A stretch of 41,480 bases of DNA from Roseovarius sp. TE539 (GTDB taxonomy: Bacteria; Pseudomonadota; Alphaproteobacteria; Rhodobacterales; Rhodobacteraceae): assembly GCF_003298505.1 (NCBI RefSeq), contig NZ_QNGB01000030.1, positions 1-41,480 of the forward strand. The letters run 5' to 3'. How positions within the stretch are numbered: the first letter of the stretch is position 1; every line of letters starts with the position of its first letter. Positions 16,603 through 25,049 of this stretch are shown in pieces. The notes under the pieces are model-generated. The model did no database searches, was not told the origin of the DNA, and saw only the letters and a list, made by a program, of their open reading frames with translations. The translations under genes and the position numbers were made by a program.

Positions 16603-16781
16603 CACATTCGGATGCCACGACCGCTCCCAGCCCCGAAGCGGACATGGTGCGGAACGACGAGGTAGGCAAAAGCGGACACCCGCGCTACGCTGCTCTAAAG
16701 GCCGAGATGCGGACAGTTCTTGCCGTTCGCTGTGACTGCCGGGTCGAGGTTGCGCCTGTGGGTGGATTGGTCCTGGCGCAG

Positions 16782-17714
16782 TCACTCGGCGGCTTCGTGC
16801 AGCTGCTGTGGCATGATCCCCTCGGCCGCCGCTTCCGCGCGCAACCAGTGTCGAAATGCTGCAATCCGCGGGTCATCCGCACGGATTTCGGGACAGGCGA
16901 TCGCGTAGATCGACATGGGCGGCGTTGTCGCGTCGAAGAGCCGTTGCAATCGGCCTGAAGCGATTGTGCCGCGCACCATGGCGTCGTAGGCCAGCGACAC
17001 GCCTTGGTGCTGCTCGACCATGGTCGTCGCAAGCTCGCAATTGGGGTAAGTGGGCCCGGACGGCAGGGTGGCCCCGGCCAGGCCCGCCGCGGCGAACCAT
17101 TCGGGCCAGGCATCGTCCGTCTCGTCGTAGAAGAGCGTGAGGCGCAGCAGATCTTTCGGGTGCCGCACGTTCTCGCGCTCCCGCAATGCCGGAGAGATCA
17201 CCGGATACCGGGCCGAGGCCATCAGCGGCTCGACGCGCAAGCCAGGCGTCGGTCGGTCAGACCACTGGATCACGACGTCCGCGTCATTGGTCGCGAAGTC
17301 GAGCGACGGCGCGCCGTTCGAGACCCGAAGCCGGATGTCACTGGCGAACTCGAGCCTGGGCAAGCGAGGCACCAGCCAACGCGCGGCGAAGCCCGGCGTC
17401 GAGAGAACGCGCACGGTTTGTGGTGTCGCGCGCACAGCCTCTGTCTCTTCGATGAAAGCATCCAGCAGGTGGGTCAGTTTTCCGGCATAGGCCTCGCCCG
17501 TGAGGGTGAGCGCGATCCGATTGCCCCACCGCTCGAAGAGCTGCGTGTCGAGGAAGTCCTCCAGCGCCTTGATCTGGTGGCTGACGGCCGAGGGCGTCAG
17601 GCACAGCTCGTCCGCCGCGGCCTTGACCGACATGTGTCGCGCGGTGGCCTCGAAGGCGCGGACGGCTGCGAAGGGCGGAAGCTTGCGTCCCATTTCTGCC
17701 TGAACTGAGCTCAC
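16782..17714 (-). CDS. LysR-family transcriptional regulator, GcvA-like
   Basis: A regulator of about 300-310 residues. The N-terminal winged HTH is clear (AVRAFEATARHMSVKAAADE, then LTPSAVSHQIKALEDFL), followed by a two-lobe effector domain with the GcvA-type RWLVPRLPRLEF segment. The start could be GTG 17714 or ATG 17693; the latter gives MGRKLPPFAAVRAFE, the more usual N-terminus for this group. It is divergent from the DUF6647 gene, with about 90 bp between, and may regulate it. This pair is not typical phage content, so it is likely cargo or chromosomal DNA captured within the prophage. Confidence 0.9.
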   Translation of the reverse strand: MSSVQAEMGRKLPPFAAVRAFEATARHMSVKAAADELCLTPSAVSHQIKALEDFLDTQLFERWGNRIALTLTGEAYAGKLTHLLDAFIEETEAVRATPQTVRVLSTPGFAARWLVPRLPRLEFASDIRLRVSNGAPSLDFATNDADVVIQWSDRPTPGLRVEPLMASARYPVISPALRERENVRHPKDLLRLTLFYDETDDAWPEWFAAAGLAGATLPSGPTYPNCELATTMVEQHQGVSLAYDAMVRGTIASGRLQRLFDATTPPMSIYAIACPEIRADDPRIAAFRHWLRAEAAAEGIMPQQLHEAAE

Positions 17715-17800
17715 GCGGGGCTGAAAAGTGATCGTTCGGTGTCGTTCCGTAAATAGCGTAGCATGAGGCTACCAAATTTCAAAATCGCGCACCGGAGGGA

Positions 17801-18340
17801 ATGATGCACCGCTCCAGTTTCGCCGTGGCACTCGCCGCGGCCTTGATAGCCTTTTGCCCGACGCTGCCGCGCGCCGGGAATGAGCCTGGCTCGTCGGTTG
17901 CCGGGTGGCAACATGCGGACAGCATGGCCACGCTCATCTCCTCGCTCGACGCCTGGCTTGATGCACGGTCGGACTGGCCACGCCGCGATGTGGCCCCGCG
18001 CGTACGTCTCGTCAGCGAGTGGCAGGCGGCGGCGCGGCAGGGTGCGACGGCGAGTTTTCAGCGTGGCCGTCTTCGGGGTCTCTATGACCCGGATCGGTCC
18101 GAGATCCTGCTGGTGCGCCCCTGGGACCCGCGCAAGGCGGTCGATGTTGCCGTGTTGCTGCACGAACTCGCGCATCACCGGCAGGCGCCGCACCACTGGT
18201 ATTGCCCGGCCGCACAGGAGCTGCCGGCCTACCGGTTGCAGGAGCGGTGGCTTTCTGAACAAGGCTATTCGCTCGATGTGAACTGGCTTGCCGTGGTGCT
18301 CGACGCGGGATGCACCCCGCGGGACATCCATCCCGAATGA
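17801..18340 (+). CDS. DUF6647-like exported protein with HExxH motif
   Basis: A 179-residue protein with a signal peptide (hydrophobic FAVALAAALIAFCPTL, cleavage near residue 25), so it is probably periplasmic. LLHELAHHRQ contains a zincin-like HExxH, and the context with a downstream PAAQELPAYRLQERWL helix supplies a possible third ligand Glu. I place it in the DUF6647 group from its layout. A peptidase activity is suggested by the motif only. GGAGGG precedes the double ATG at 17801/17804. Divergent from the LysR gene, which may control it. Confidence 0.75.
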   Translation: MMHRSSFAVALAAALIAFCPTLPRAGNEPGSSVAGWQHADSMATLISSLDAWLDARSDWPRRDVAPRVRLVSEWQAAARQGATASFQRGRLRGLYDPDRSEILLVRPWDPRKAVDVAVLLHELAHHRQAPHHWYCPAAQELPAYRLQERWLSEQGYSLDVNWLAVVLDAGCTPRDIHPE

Positions 18341-18534
18341 ACGGCCGCATGGCGTCGGTCACGTCTTGAGAGGCTACAACGGTTCGAAACTTTGCAAAGC
18401 CCGCTCACTGCGCAGACCTGCCGTTCAACCGCAACGCGGCATCGGATGAAGCGGGCCCCAAGCCGTCGCCTGCCTCTTCTGGTCGGTCTTGGCGGACTCC
18501 CGATCAGACCGACCGGCGGGAGCCTGGACGCATG

Positions 18535-19080
18535 TCACGTGATCCGATGCACCGTCCCTCGTCCGGCCTCCTTCGCGGACGTGATCACGAGGCCCAGCTT
18601 CTTCTTGAGCGCCCCGGAGATCATGCCTCTGGCCGAATGCGCCTGCCAGCCGGTCGCCGCGACAATCTCGCCAATGGACGCGCCCTCGGGGCGCTGCAGC
18701 AGCGCGATGATCTGCGCCTGCTTGGTGCCGGCGCGGATGGCCGGAGACTTCGGAGCCTCGGACATCGGCGCGGGGTCCGGCTTCGCCTTGCGCGCCCCGC
18801 TGGTGGCCTTGGCGACCACCGGCTCGATCCCGATGGCGTCCAGACCGACCTCGGTCACGATCAGCGTGGTACCATGGCCATCGCCGGTCTCGCGCCAGAG
18901 GGGCTCGCCCTTGCGGATATCGGCATCGACCTCTTCGAGCCAGCCGCGCTCGACCATCCTGGTCACGGCCACATTCGCGGCGGCGCCATGCAGCCCCTCG
19001 GGCAGCGGCATGGCCAGATTGCCGGGGCGGGTCGCCGCGCGGCTGAGGATCAGCGATTGGGTGTCGGTGAGCTTGGGCAT
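18535..19080 (-). CDS. DUF3489 family protein
   Basis: A 181-residue protein. The first part (LTDTQSLILSRAATRPGNL) and the C-terminal helix-turn-helix-like domain (GTKQAQIIALLQRPEGASIG, then GWQAHSARGMISGALKKKLG) are characteristic of DUF3489, a family common in alphaproteobacterial prophages and islands. The C-terminal domain resembles a winged helix, so DNA binding is plausible. The two halves are joined by an Ala/Lys/Pro-rich linker. It heads leftward with two small genes upstream of it and is divergent from the late operon. Confidence 0.85.
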   Translation of the reverse strand: MPKLTDTQSLILSRAATRPGNLAMPLPEGLHGAAANVAVTRMVERGWLEEVDADIRKGEPLWRETGDGHGTTLIVTEVGLDAIGIEPVVAKATSGARKAKPDPAPMSEAPKSPAIRAGTKQAQIIALLQRPEGASIGEIVAATGWQAHSARGMISGALKKKLGLVITSAKEAGRGTVHRIT

Positions 19081-19179
19081 CGGGGCCTCCGGTGATGTCG
19101 GGCGGCACGGGATGCGCCGCCTTCTACCGGGTGAAGCCCGCCGTGTTGGCGGGCTGCCCCGAAGCTTGGGCCGGAGGGG

Positions 19180-19449
19180 TTATTCGGCGTGTTCGCCCTC
19201 GCCAAAGGCGCTGTCGGTGATGCGCTTCAGCAGGCTGGCGTAATGCTCGAGGGTCCCGACCATCGCCCAGCCGACCTCGTCGGGGTGGGTCTCGAAATGA
19301 TCGGCGCTGAGCGCCTGCAGGCGCGCGAGCATCTCGTCGATCTCGGCCTTCTTTCCGATGAAGGCGCCGAGCGCGGCTTCGCGGTTGCGGCGGGCCTTCT
19401 CGGCGCGGAGTTGATGGCGGGGCGTGGTGATCGGGTTCAGGCGGGTCAT
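19180..19449 (-). CDS. Small helical protein of unknown function
   Basis: An 89-residue protein starting at ATG 19449, which has AAAAGGAG 8 nt upstream; the frame extends upstream but that part is low-complexity and has no site. The sequence begins MTRLNPITTPRHQLRAEKAR and continues as a predicted helical hairpin (EIDEMLARLQALSADHF). I recognise it as the kind of gene that accompanies DUF3489 in Rhodobacterales prophages but know no function. Same strand as its neighbours; probably one transcript from about 19852 to 18535. Confidence 0.6.
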   Translation of the reverse strand: MTRLNPITTPRHQLRAEKARRNREAALGAFIGKKAEIDEMLARLQALSADHFETHPDEVGWAMVGTLEHYASLLKRITDSAFGEGEHAE

Positions 19450-19504
19450 GGTGATGGCTCCTTTTGCGTGTGGTGGCGGGGCCCGCAGGCCCCGCGCGTG
19501 TGGT

Positions 19505-19852
19505 TCATGCGGCGCCGGCGGCTTCCAGCGTGGCGATATGGCGGCGCAGCGTGGCGGCTTCCTCGCGGGCGGCGTCGGCCCAGAAGGCGGCGCGTGCGTT
19601 GCAAGCCTCGGCGAGGCGCTGGGCATCGGCTCGCGTGAAGCGGTTGACCCTGTGCGCGCGGCCATGCCCGGTGCATGTGGCGCGGTGCGTGTCGCCCTCG
19701 GGCGCAACGGTGAAGGTCAGCGGCCCAAAACCGTCGATGACGATCCAGGTCTGGGCGGCGACGATGGCGCAGGCACTGGGCGCGAGGACGGTTTCGATCT
19801 CTTCGGCGGTGGCGCGGAAGTCGGCGATCAGGTTTGCGGCGGGGGTGGTCAT
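19505..19852 (-). CDS. Small phage-type protein of unknown function
   Basis: A 115-residue protein. ATG 19852 (MTTPAANLI) follows CGGAGCC at 7-8 nt and is preferred to an upstream in-frame ATG at 19879. The middle (TFTVAPEGDTHRATCTGHGR) is beta-rich and the end (AREEAATLRRHIATLEAAG) is a helix, possibly a coiled coil. No family recognised. First gene of the leftward three-gene group; its promoter must lie in the 19853-20045 gap that also serves the late operon. Confidence 0.6.
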   Translation of the reverse strand: MTTPAANLIADFRATAEEIETVLAPSACAIVAAQTWIVIDGFGPLTFTVAPEGDTHRATCTGHGRAHRVNRFTRADAQRLAEACNARAAFWADAAREEAATLRRHIATLEAAGAA

Positions 19853-19933
19853 GGCTTGGCTCCGTGTGGTGAGTTGCATCGTTCTGGTGTCATCAGAATC
19901 GCTCCACGGGGCCTGAAAGTGTAGGCAAATCAG

Positions 19934-19948
19934 AGCAATATGATTGCT
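19934..19948. promoter_or_regulatory. AT-rich palindrome in the divergent gap before the terminase genes
   Basis: AGCAAT-ATG-ATTGCT is a perfect 6-bp inverted repeat with a 3-nt centre, within the most AT-rich stretch of the 19853-20045 gap. It is a candidate operator or activator site for the late operon or the leftward gene group. Confidence 0.35.
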
Positions 19949-20045
19949 TTATGATCGCTCGGCCCCTGGCGCCAGATCGCCCACGCCGGCCGTCGGGAAA
20001 TCACGACCCGCCAGTTTCAAATGATGTGAGGAGCTTTCCAGAGCC

Positions 20046-20606
20046 ATGGAGGGTATGAGCGAGCGCGCCTACGCCGCCCACGCCGGGCTCTCGCGCGGGG
20101 CCGTGCAGAAGGCGCGCAAGACCGGGCGGCTGGTGCTCTTTGCCGATGGCTCGATCGATGCCGCGGCGTCGGATGCACGGCGGGGCGGCATGACCGATCC
20201 GGATCAGCAGGGGCGCGCGCGGGGTGGAATTGGGGACAGCAGCAGCACTGAAACCGCTCCCGTCTCCGGCCCCGGCGACAGCGCGTCCTATCTCAAGGCG
20301 CGCACCGCGCTGACCGTCTACCAGGCGCAGGAGCGCCAGCTGGCGATCCAGCGCAAGAAGGGCGCGCTGGTCGATCGCGCCCGCGCCGAGACGCTGGTCT
20401 TTCGCCTCGCCCGGCAGGAGCGCGATGTCTGGACCACCTGGCCCACCCGCGTGGCCGCCCTCATGGCCGCGCAATTGTCCGCAGATATGGAGAGTGCATC
20501 CGGGACGCCCGTGACGATCGAGGCGGCGATCCTGCAAAGGGTGCTGGAAGCCCATGTCCGAGAGCAGCTCGACGCCCTGGCCGATCTCCGGGTCTCGCTT
20601 GAATGA
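20046..20606 (+). CDS. terS: Terminase small subunit-like protein
   Basis: A 186-residue protein with an N-terminal HTH (SERAYAAHAGLSRGAVQKAR) that resembles Nu1-type DNA recognition domains, and a helical C-terminal half (RQERDVWTTWPTRVAALMAAQ). In phages this subunit recognises the packaging site and hands DNA to the large subunit. ATG 20046 has GAGGAG upstream; ATG 20055 is an alternative. The 3' end overlaps the large subunit gene by 53 bp, which argues for coupled translation. First gene of the rightward late operon. Confidence 0.8.
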   Translation: MEGMSERAYAAHAGLSRGAVQKARKTGRLVLFADGSIDAAASDARRGGMTDPDQQGRARGGIGDSSSTETAPVSGPGDSASYLKARTALTVYQAQERQLAIQRKKGALVDRARAETLVFRLARQERDVWTTWPTRVAALMAAQLSADMESASGTPVTIEAAILQRVLEAHVREQLDALADLRVSLE

Positions 20607-22611
20607 CGGAGATGTTGACGAGGGCCTGACCGATGACGACCTGACCGCAAACCTCGATCTCGGGTTCGATGGCGCGGAGGACATCCTGCGCGCCTGGCGC
20701 CGTGGCCTGCGCCCCGATCCCGACCTCACGGTATCGGCCTGGGCGGATCAGCATCGCTGGCTGTCGTCTCGCGCCTCGGCCGAGCCCGGGCGCTACCGCA
20801 CCGCGCGCACGCCCTACCTGCGCGAGATCATGGATTCGCTTTCGCCCGGCCACCCGGCACATCGCGTCACCTTCATGAAGGCCGCGCAGGTCGGTGCAAC
20901 AGAGGCCGGCAACAACTGGATCGGGTTCGTGATCCACCACGCGCCGGGGCCGATGCTGGCGGTCCTGCCCACGGTGGAGATGGCCAAGCGGACCTCGCGC
21001 GGGCGGATCGACCCGCTGATTGCCGACAGCGCGGCGCTGAAGGAACGCGTGCAGCCCGCGCGCTCGCGGGACGCGGGCAACTCGATGCTGTCCAAGGAGT
21101 TCCCCGGTGGCATCCTGGTGCTGACCGGGGCCAACTCGGCAACCGGCCTGCGCTCGATGCCGGCGCGTTACATCTTCCTCGACGAGGTGGACGCCTACCC
21201 GGCCTCGGCCGACGAGGAAGGCGACCCGGTCACGCTGGCCGAAGCGCGCACCACGACCTTTGCACATCGACGCAAGGTGTTCATGGTCTCGACGCCGACG
21301 ATCCGCGGGCTGTCCCGCATAGAGCGCGAGTTCGAGGCCAGTGATCAGCGACGGTATTTCGTGCCGTGCCCGCATTGCGGCCATATGCAGTGGCTGCAGT
21401 TCGAGCGCCTGCGGTGGGAGAAGAATCAGCCCGAGACTGCTGCGTACACCTGCGCCGGTTGCGAGATGCCGATTGCCGAGCATCACAAGACGGCAATGCT
21501 GGAGCACGGGGAATGGCGGGCGACCGCCGCGCCCGCGCATGCCAGGGCCATCGGCTTCCACCTTTCGGCGCTCTATTCGCCGATCGGCTGGAAAAGCTGG
21601 GCGCAGATCGCACAGGACTGGCTGGCGGCCCAGGGCTCCGACGAGATGCTGCGGGCGGCGCGCAACACGCTGCTGGGCGAGACATGGGTGGAGAGCGGCG
21701 AGGCGCCGGACTGGCAGCAGCTGGCGGACCGGCGCGAGAGCTACCCGGCGCGGATCCCCGCGGGTGGTCTGTTCCTGACCGCGGGCGCGGATGTGCAGAA
21801 GGACCGCATCGAGGTCGATGTCTGGGCCTGGGGCCGCGGCGGGACAAGCTGGCTGGTTGATCACATCGTGATCCCCGGCGGGCCGGATGATCCGGCCTGC
21901 TGGGAGGCGCTCACCGCACTGCTCGCCCGAACATGGGAGCATGAGCATGGCGCGATCATGACGCTGGCCAAGCTCGCCATCGACACGGGCTACGAATCCG
22001 CGGCGGTCTATGCCTGGGCGCGCCAGCAGGGCACGGCCCAGGTCGCGCCGGTCAAGGGCATGGAAGGGTTCAACCGGGCGACGCCAGTCTCGGGGCCGAC
22101 CTTCGTCGATGCCACGGTGAACGGGCGCAAGCTGAAACGCGGCGCGCGGCTCTGGACCGTGGCCACGGCCACCTTCAAGGCCGAGACCTATCGCCATCTG
22201 CGGCTGGCGCGCGCGCGTGACGAAGACCGCGCCAACGGTTTGCCGGACCCGCCCGGCACCGTCCATCTGCCCGACTGGGCCGACAGCGAATGGCTCAAGC
22301 AGCTGGTGGCCGAGCAGCTGGTCACGATCCGCACCAAGCGCGGCTATGCCCGCCAGGAGTGGCAGAAGATGCGCGAGCGCAACGAGGCGCTCGATACCCG
22401 GGTCTATGCCCGCGCCGCGGCCTGGATCCTCGGCGCCGACCGGTTCGACGCGCGGATGTGGCGGCAGCTGGAGACGCAGGCGGGCGTGGAGACGGCTGCT
22501 GTCGCCTCCGAGGCCGAGCCAGACAAACCGGCCGAGGAGCCCCAGGCCGGGCGCATCACGACGCAGCGCCGGCGCGGCTGGCGGGTGAGTACGCCCAGAT
22601 ACATGGAGTGA
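20554..22611 (+). CDS. terL: Terminase large subunit, lambda GpA family
   Basis: A 685-residue packaging motor that pumps DNA into the procapsid and cuts at the packaging site. The ATPase domain shows a Walker A-like FMKAAQVGATEAG (about 107-119) and Walker B YIFLDEVDAYP (206-215) with catalytic Glu211. A Cys pair region (PCPHCGH and TCAGCEM, about 265-315) is typical of GpA relatives. The nuclease domain occupies about 390-620, with the acidic TAGADVQKDRIEVD segment. The start lies inside the small subunit gene; TTG codons slightly downstream cannot be ruled out. Length and motif order match lambda-type GpA. Confidence 0.94.
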   Translation: MSESSSTPWPISGSRLNDGDVDEGLTDDDLTANLDLGFDGAEDILRAWRRGLRPDPDLTVSAWADQHRWLSSRASAEPGRYRTARTPYLREIMDSLSPGHPAHRVTFMKAAQVGATEAGNNWIGFVIHHAPGPMLAVLPTVEMAKRTSRGRIDPLIADSAALKERVQPARSRDAGNSMLSKEFPGGILVLTGANSATGLRSMPARYIFLDEVDAYPASADEEGDPVTLAEARTTTFAHRRKVFMVSTPTIRGLSRIEREFEASDQRRYFVPCPHCGHMQWLQFERLRWEKNQPETAAYTCAGCEMPIAEHHKTAMLEHGEWRATAAPAHARAIGFHLSALYSPIGWKSWAQIAQDWLAAQGSDEMLRAARNTLLGETWVESGEAPDWQQLADRRESYPARIPAGGLFLTAGADVQKDRIEVDVWAWGRGGTSWLVDHIVIPGGPDDPACWEALTALLARTWEHEHGAIMTLAKLAIDTGYESAAVYAWARQQGTAQVAPVKGMEGFNRATPVSGPTFVDATVNGRKLKRGARLWTVATATFKAETYRHLRLARARDEDRANGLPDPPGTVHLPDWADSEWLKQLVAEQLVTIRTKRGYARQEWQKMRERNEALDTRVYARAAAWILGADRFDARMWRQLETQAGVETAAVASEAEPDKPAEEPQAGRITTQRRRGWRVSTPRYME

Positions 22612-22823
22612 TGATGACCCTCGATGATCTCAAGGCCCGCCACAGCGCGCTGTTGGCTGCGCGCTACAGCGGCACGCGGTCGGTCAGCTATGACGGCAAG
22701 AGCGTGACCTACGGCTCGGACGCCGAAATTGCGGCAGCGATTGCGGATATCGAGCGACGAATTGCGGCACTGGAAAAGACCAACCGCCGCGTGCTGCACC
22801 CCTTTGCGACCAAGGATCTGTGA
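22611..22823 (+). CDS. gpW-like head-tail joining protein
   Basis: A 69-70 residue protein, mostly helical, with a short beta element (SVSYDGKSVTYG) followed by a helix (DIERRIAALEK). This layout and its place between the terminase and portal genes match lambda gpW, which binds the portal vertex after packaging. Tandem ATG codons at 22611 and 22614 overlap the terminase stop, and its own stop overlaps the portal start. Confidence 0.8.
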   Translation: MMTLDDLKARHSALLAARYSGTRSVSYDGKSVTYGSDAEIAAAIADIERRIAALEKTNRRVLHPFATKDL

Positions 22824-24319
22824 TGACCTGGCGCCAGCGTCTCGGGGCCTTCATCGGCGGGTTCGATGCGGGCCAGCACCACCGCCGTCTGCGGGGTTTC
22901 CGCGCGACCCGCGCCCATGTCAACGCGCTGATCGCCGCCTCGGGGTCCGACATCACCGCCCGGGCCCGCTGGCTGGTGCGCAACAACGGTTATGCCGTGA
23001 ACGCGGTGGAAAGCTGGGCGGCCAATACCGCGGGCGACGGCATCAAGCCGATCTCCAAGATCAGTGATCCCGCCCGAAAGGAAGAGCTGCAGCGGCTCTG
23101 GCTGGCCTGGACGGACGAGGCGGATGCCGAAGGGCTGACCGACTTCTACGGGCTGCAGCGCCGCGCAGCGCGCGAGGTCTTCATCGCCGGTGAGGTGTTC
23201 TTCCGCATCCGGCCACGCCGCCCGGAGGACGGGCTGGCCGTGCCGCTGCAGCTGCAGATGCTGCCCGCGGAAATGCTCCCGCTGGAGCAGAGCGGGACGG
23301 CGGCAAACGGCAATGCCATCCGCCAGGGCATCGAGTTCGACCGCATCGGACGGCGCGTCGCCTATCACTTCCTGCGCCGCCATCCCGGCGACAGCACAGA
23401 CCCGGGGCTCGCGGGCGCGCTCACCCGGGTGCCGGCGTCAGAGATCATCCACGTGATCGACCCGGTCGAGGGCGGTCAGCTGCGTGGCGTCTCCAAACTT
23501 GCCCCGGCGATCGTCAAGCTCTTCCTGCTCGACCAGTATGATGACGCCGAGCTTGACCGCAAAAAGGTTGCGGCAATGTACGCGATGTTCGTGACTTCGC
23601 CCGCGCCGGAGACCCCGTTGGCCCCGCCCGAGGACGAGGCGGGCGATGCCGGCCTCGAGGTCAGCCCCGGCCAGATCGTGCGGCTCGATCCGGGCGAGGA
23701 TGTCACAGTCGGCCAGCCCGCCGACAGCGGGGCGACCTACGAGCCGTTCCAGTACCGCACGCTGCTGCAGATCTCGGCGGCGCTGGGCATCCCCTATCCG
23801 TACCTCGCCAATGACATGGTGAAGGGCAACTTCTCGAACTCACGGCTCGCCCTGATCGAGTTCCGCCGCCGCGTGTCGGCCTGGCAGCATTCGGTCATGG
23901 TCTACCAGCTCTGCCGCCCGGTCTATGCCCGCTGGATGGATGCCGCGGTGCTCTCGGGCGCGCTGGCCCTGCCGGATTACGAAGCCAACCGGTCCCGACT
24001 GCTGACCGCCGACTGGCTGCCCACGAAGTGGGACTGGGTGGACCCATTGAAGGACGCCAATGCCGAGATCGCCCAGATCGAGGCGGGCCTCAAATCCCGC
24101 ACCCAGGCCATTGCCGAGCGCGGCTATGACGCCGAGCAGGTCGATCGCGAGATCGCCGCGGAACACGCCCGCGAGCGTGCGCTGGGCCTCGACTTCCGCC
24201 GGCCGGGATCGCCGGCGCAGGGTGCGACGGTCATGCCAGGCGAAAACCCGGACCATGACGCGACCAACAGTGACGCCGCGGACGTAAAGGACACTCCCGA
24301 GGATAGCGAAGAAGGATAG
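22823..24319 (+). CDS. Portal protein, lambda GpB family
   Basis: A 498-residue portal protein; twelve copies form the ring at one capsid vertex through which DNA passes. Features include an N-terminal ARARWLVRNNGYAVNAVESW helix, the DFYGLQRRAAREVFIAGEVF segment and the YPYLANDMVKGNFSNSRLA motif that is very characteristic of this family. The C-terminal tail (after about residue 450) is acidic and probably disordered. ATG 22823 overlaps the stop of the gpW-like gene; a GTG 3 nt upstream is also possible. Confidence 0.94.
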   Translation: MTWRQRLGAFIGGFDAGQHHRRLRGFRATRAHVNALIAASGSDITARARWLVRNNGYAVNAVESWAANTAGDGIKPISKISDPARKEELQRLWLAWTDEADAEGLTDFYGLQRRAAREVFIAGEVFFRIRPRRPEDGLAVPLQLQMLPAEMLPLEQSGTAANGNAIRQGIEFDRIGRRVAYHFLRRHPGDSTDPGLAGALTRVPASEIIHVIDPVEGGQLRGVSKLAPAIVKLFLLDQYDDAELDRKKVAAMYAMFVTSPAPETPLAPPEDEAGDAGLEVSPGQIVRLDPGEDVTVGQPADSGATYEPFQYRTLLQISAALGIPYPYLANDMVKGNFSNSRLALIEFRRRVSAWQHSVMVYQLCRPVYARWMDAAVLSGALALPDYEANRSRLLTADWLPTKWDWVDPLKDANAEIAQIEAGLKSRTQAIAERGYDAEQVDREIAAEHARERALGLDFRRPGSPAQGATVMPGENPDHDATNSDAADVKDTPEDSEEG

Positions 24320-24322
24320 GTC

Positions 24323-24721
24323 TTACGCTGTAAGCAAACGCACGCCCGGCAGGCGCGCCGCCTTGCGATCAAACGTGAACAGTTCGCTTGCATCAGCGCG
24401 CCGGGCGGCGGCCGCAATCATCAGATCGGCGAATCCGAAGCCATCGTTGCGATAGCGGTCGACAGCCACGCCCACCTCATCGGCCGCCTCGATCTCCAGT
24501 TCAATCGACGTCAACAGGCCATCCAGCGCAGCGGCAATGTCGACGCGCTGGTAGCCATAGGCGCGCTCCAGCACCCAGACGAGTTCGACAAGAACCTCCC
24601 GGCCAACAAATCCGGGAGCCGCATCGGTCAGCTGGTCCATAACGGTATTGGCGATGCGTGCCTGTTCGGGATCGTCCTGCACGAGGAAGCGCACCAGAAC
24701 ATTGGTATCGAGCGCAATCAT
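24323..24721 (-). CDS. vapC: VapC-type PIN-domain toxin (module 1)
   Basis: A 132-residue PIN-domain ribonuclease, the toxin of a type II pair. The acidic metal-binding residues are visible: Asp5 in MIALDTNVL, a Glu in VGREVLVELVW, Asp in GFGFADLMIAAAA and Asp in FTFDRKAA. VapC enzymes cut RNA, often tRNA, when not bound by antitoxin. It overlaps the antitoxin gene by ATGA and ends 3 bp after the portal gene on the other strand. It is antisense within the late operon, so it is expressed independently of it. Confidence 0.9.
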   Translation of the reverse strand: MIALDTNVLVRFLVQDDPEQARIANTVMDQLTDAAPGFVGREVLVELVWVLERAYGYQRVDIAAALDGLLTSIELEIEAADEVGVAVDRYRNDGFGFADLMIAAAARRADASELFTFDRKAARLPGVRLLTA

Positions 24722-24969
24722 GCGCCAGACGTTCCGCTCTCTTCAGCACCGCCAGCGATCGCTTCGTCCATCGCGTCCAGCGAAACAGGTTTTTGCCCCG
24801 ACCGCGCCAGGGCGCCCCGCAAGTCATTGACCGACCGCGCCTTCACGATGCGGACCTCGCCGTCGAGGATCACATAGCGCACCCGGTCACCGCTCGCGAG
24901 ACCAAGGGCTGCCCGGACATCCCGGGGCAGTGTGGTCTGGCCTTTAACCGTAACTGTCGATTCATGCAT
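24718..24969 (-). CDS. vapB: AbrB/MazE-type antitoxin (module 1)
   Basis: An 83-residue protein with an N-terminal AbrB swapped-hairpin fold (STVTVKGQTTLPRDVRAALG) that binds DNA, and a C-terminal tail that would wrap around the toxin. ATG 24969 has AGGAG 7 nt upstream; the frame is open further upstream without family similarity. It precedes and overlaps the VapC gene. Such antitoxins repress their own promoter together with the toxin, and that promoter must lie in the 24970-25049 gap. Confidence 0.88.
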   Translation of the reverse strand: MHESTVTVKGQTTLPRDVRAALGLASGDRVRYVILDGEVRIVKARSVNDLRGALARSGQKPVSLDAMDEAIAGGAEESGTSGA

Positions 24970-25049
24970 CGGCGCACTCCTTACAAAACCATAGTTCTCC
25001 TTACCACGCAGGTATTGGGAATGCAAAGTCAAGCCGAGGACCAACCCTG

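Noticed and set aside
20461..22266. 601-codon open frame antisense to the terminase large subunit gene
   Set aside because: Arises from high GC at third positions of the terminase gene; its translation is rich in Arg/Gly/His with no recognisable domain and no ribosome binding site.
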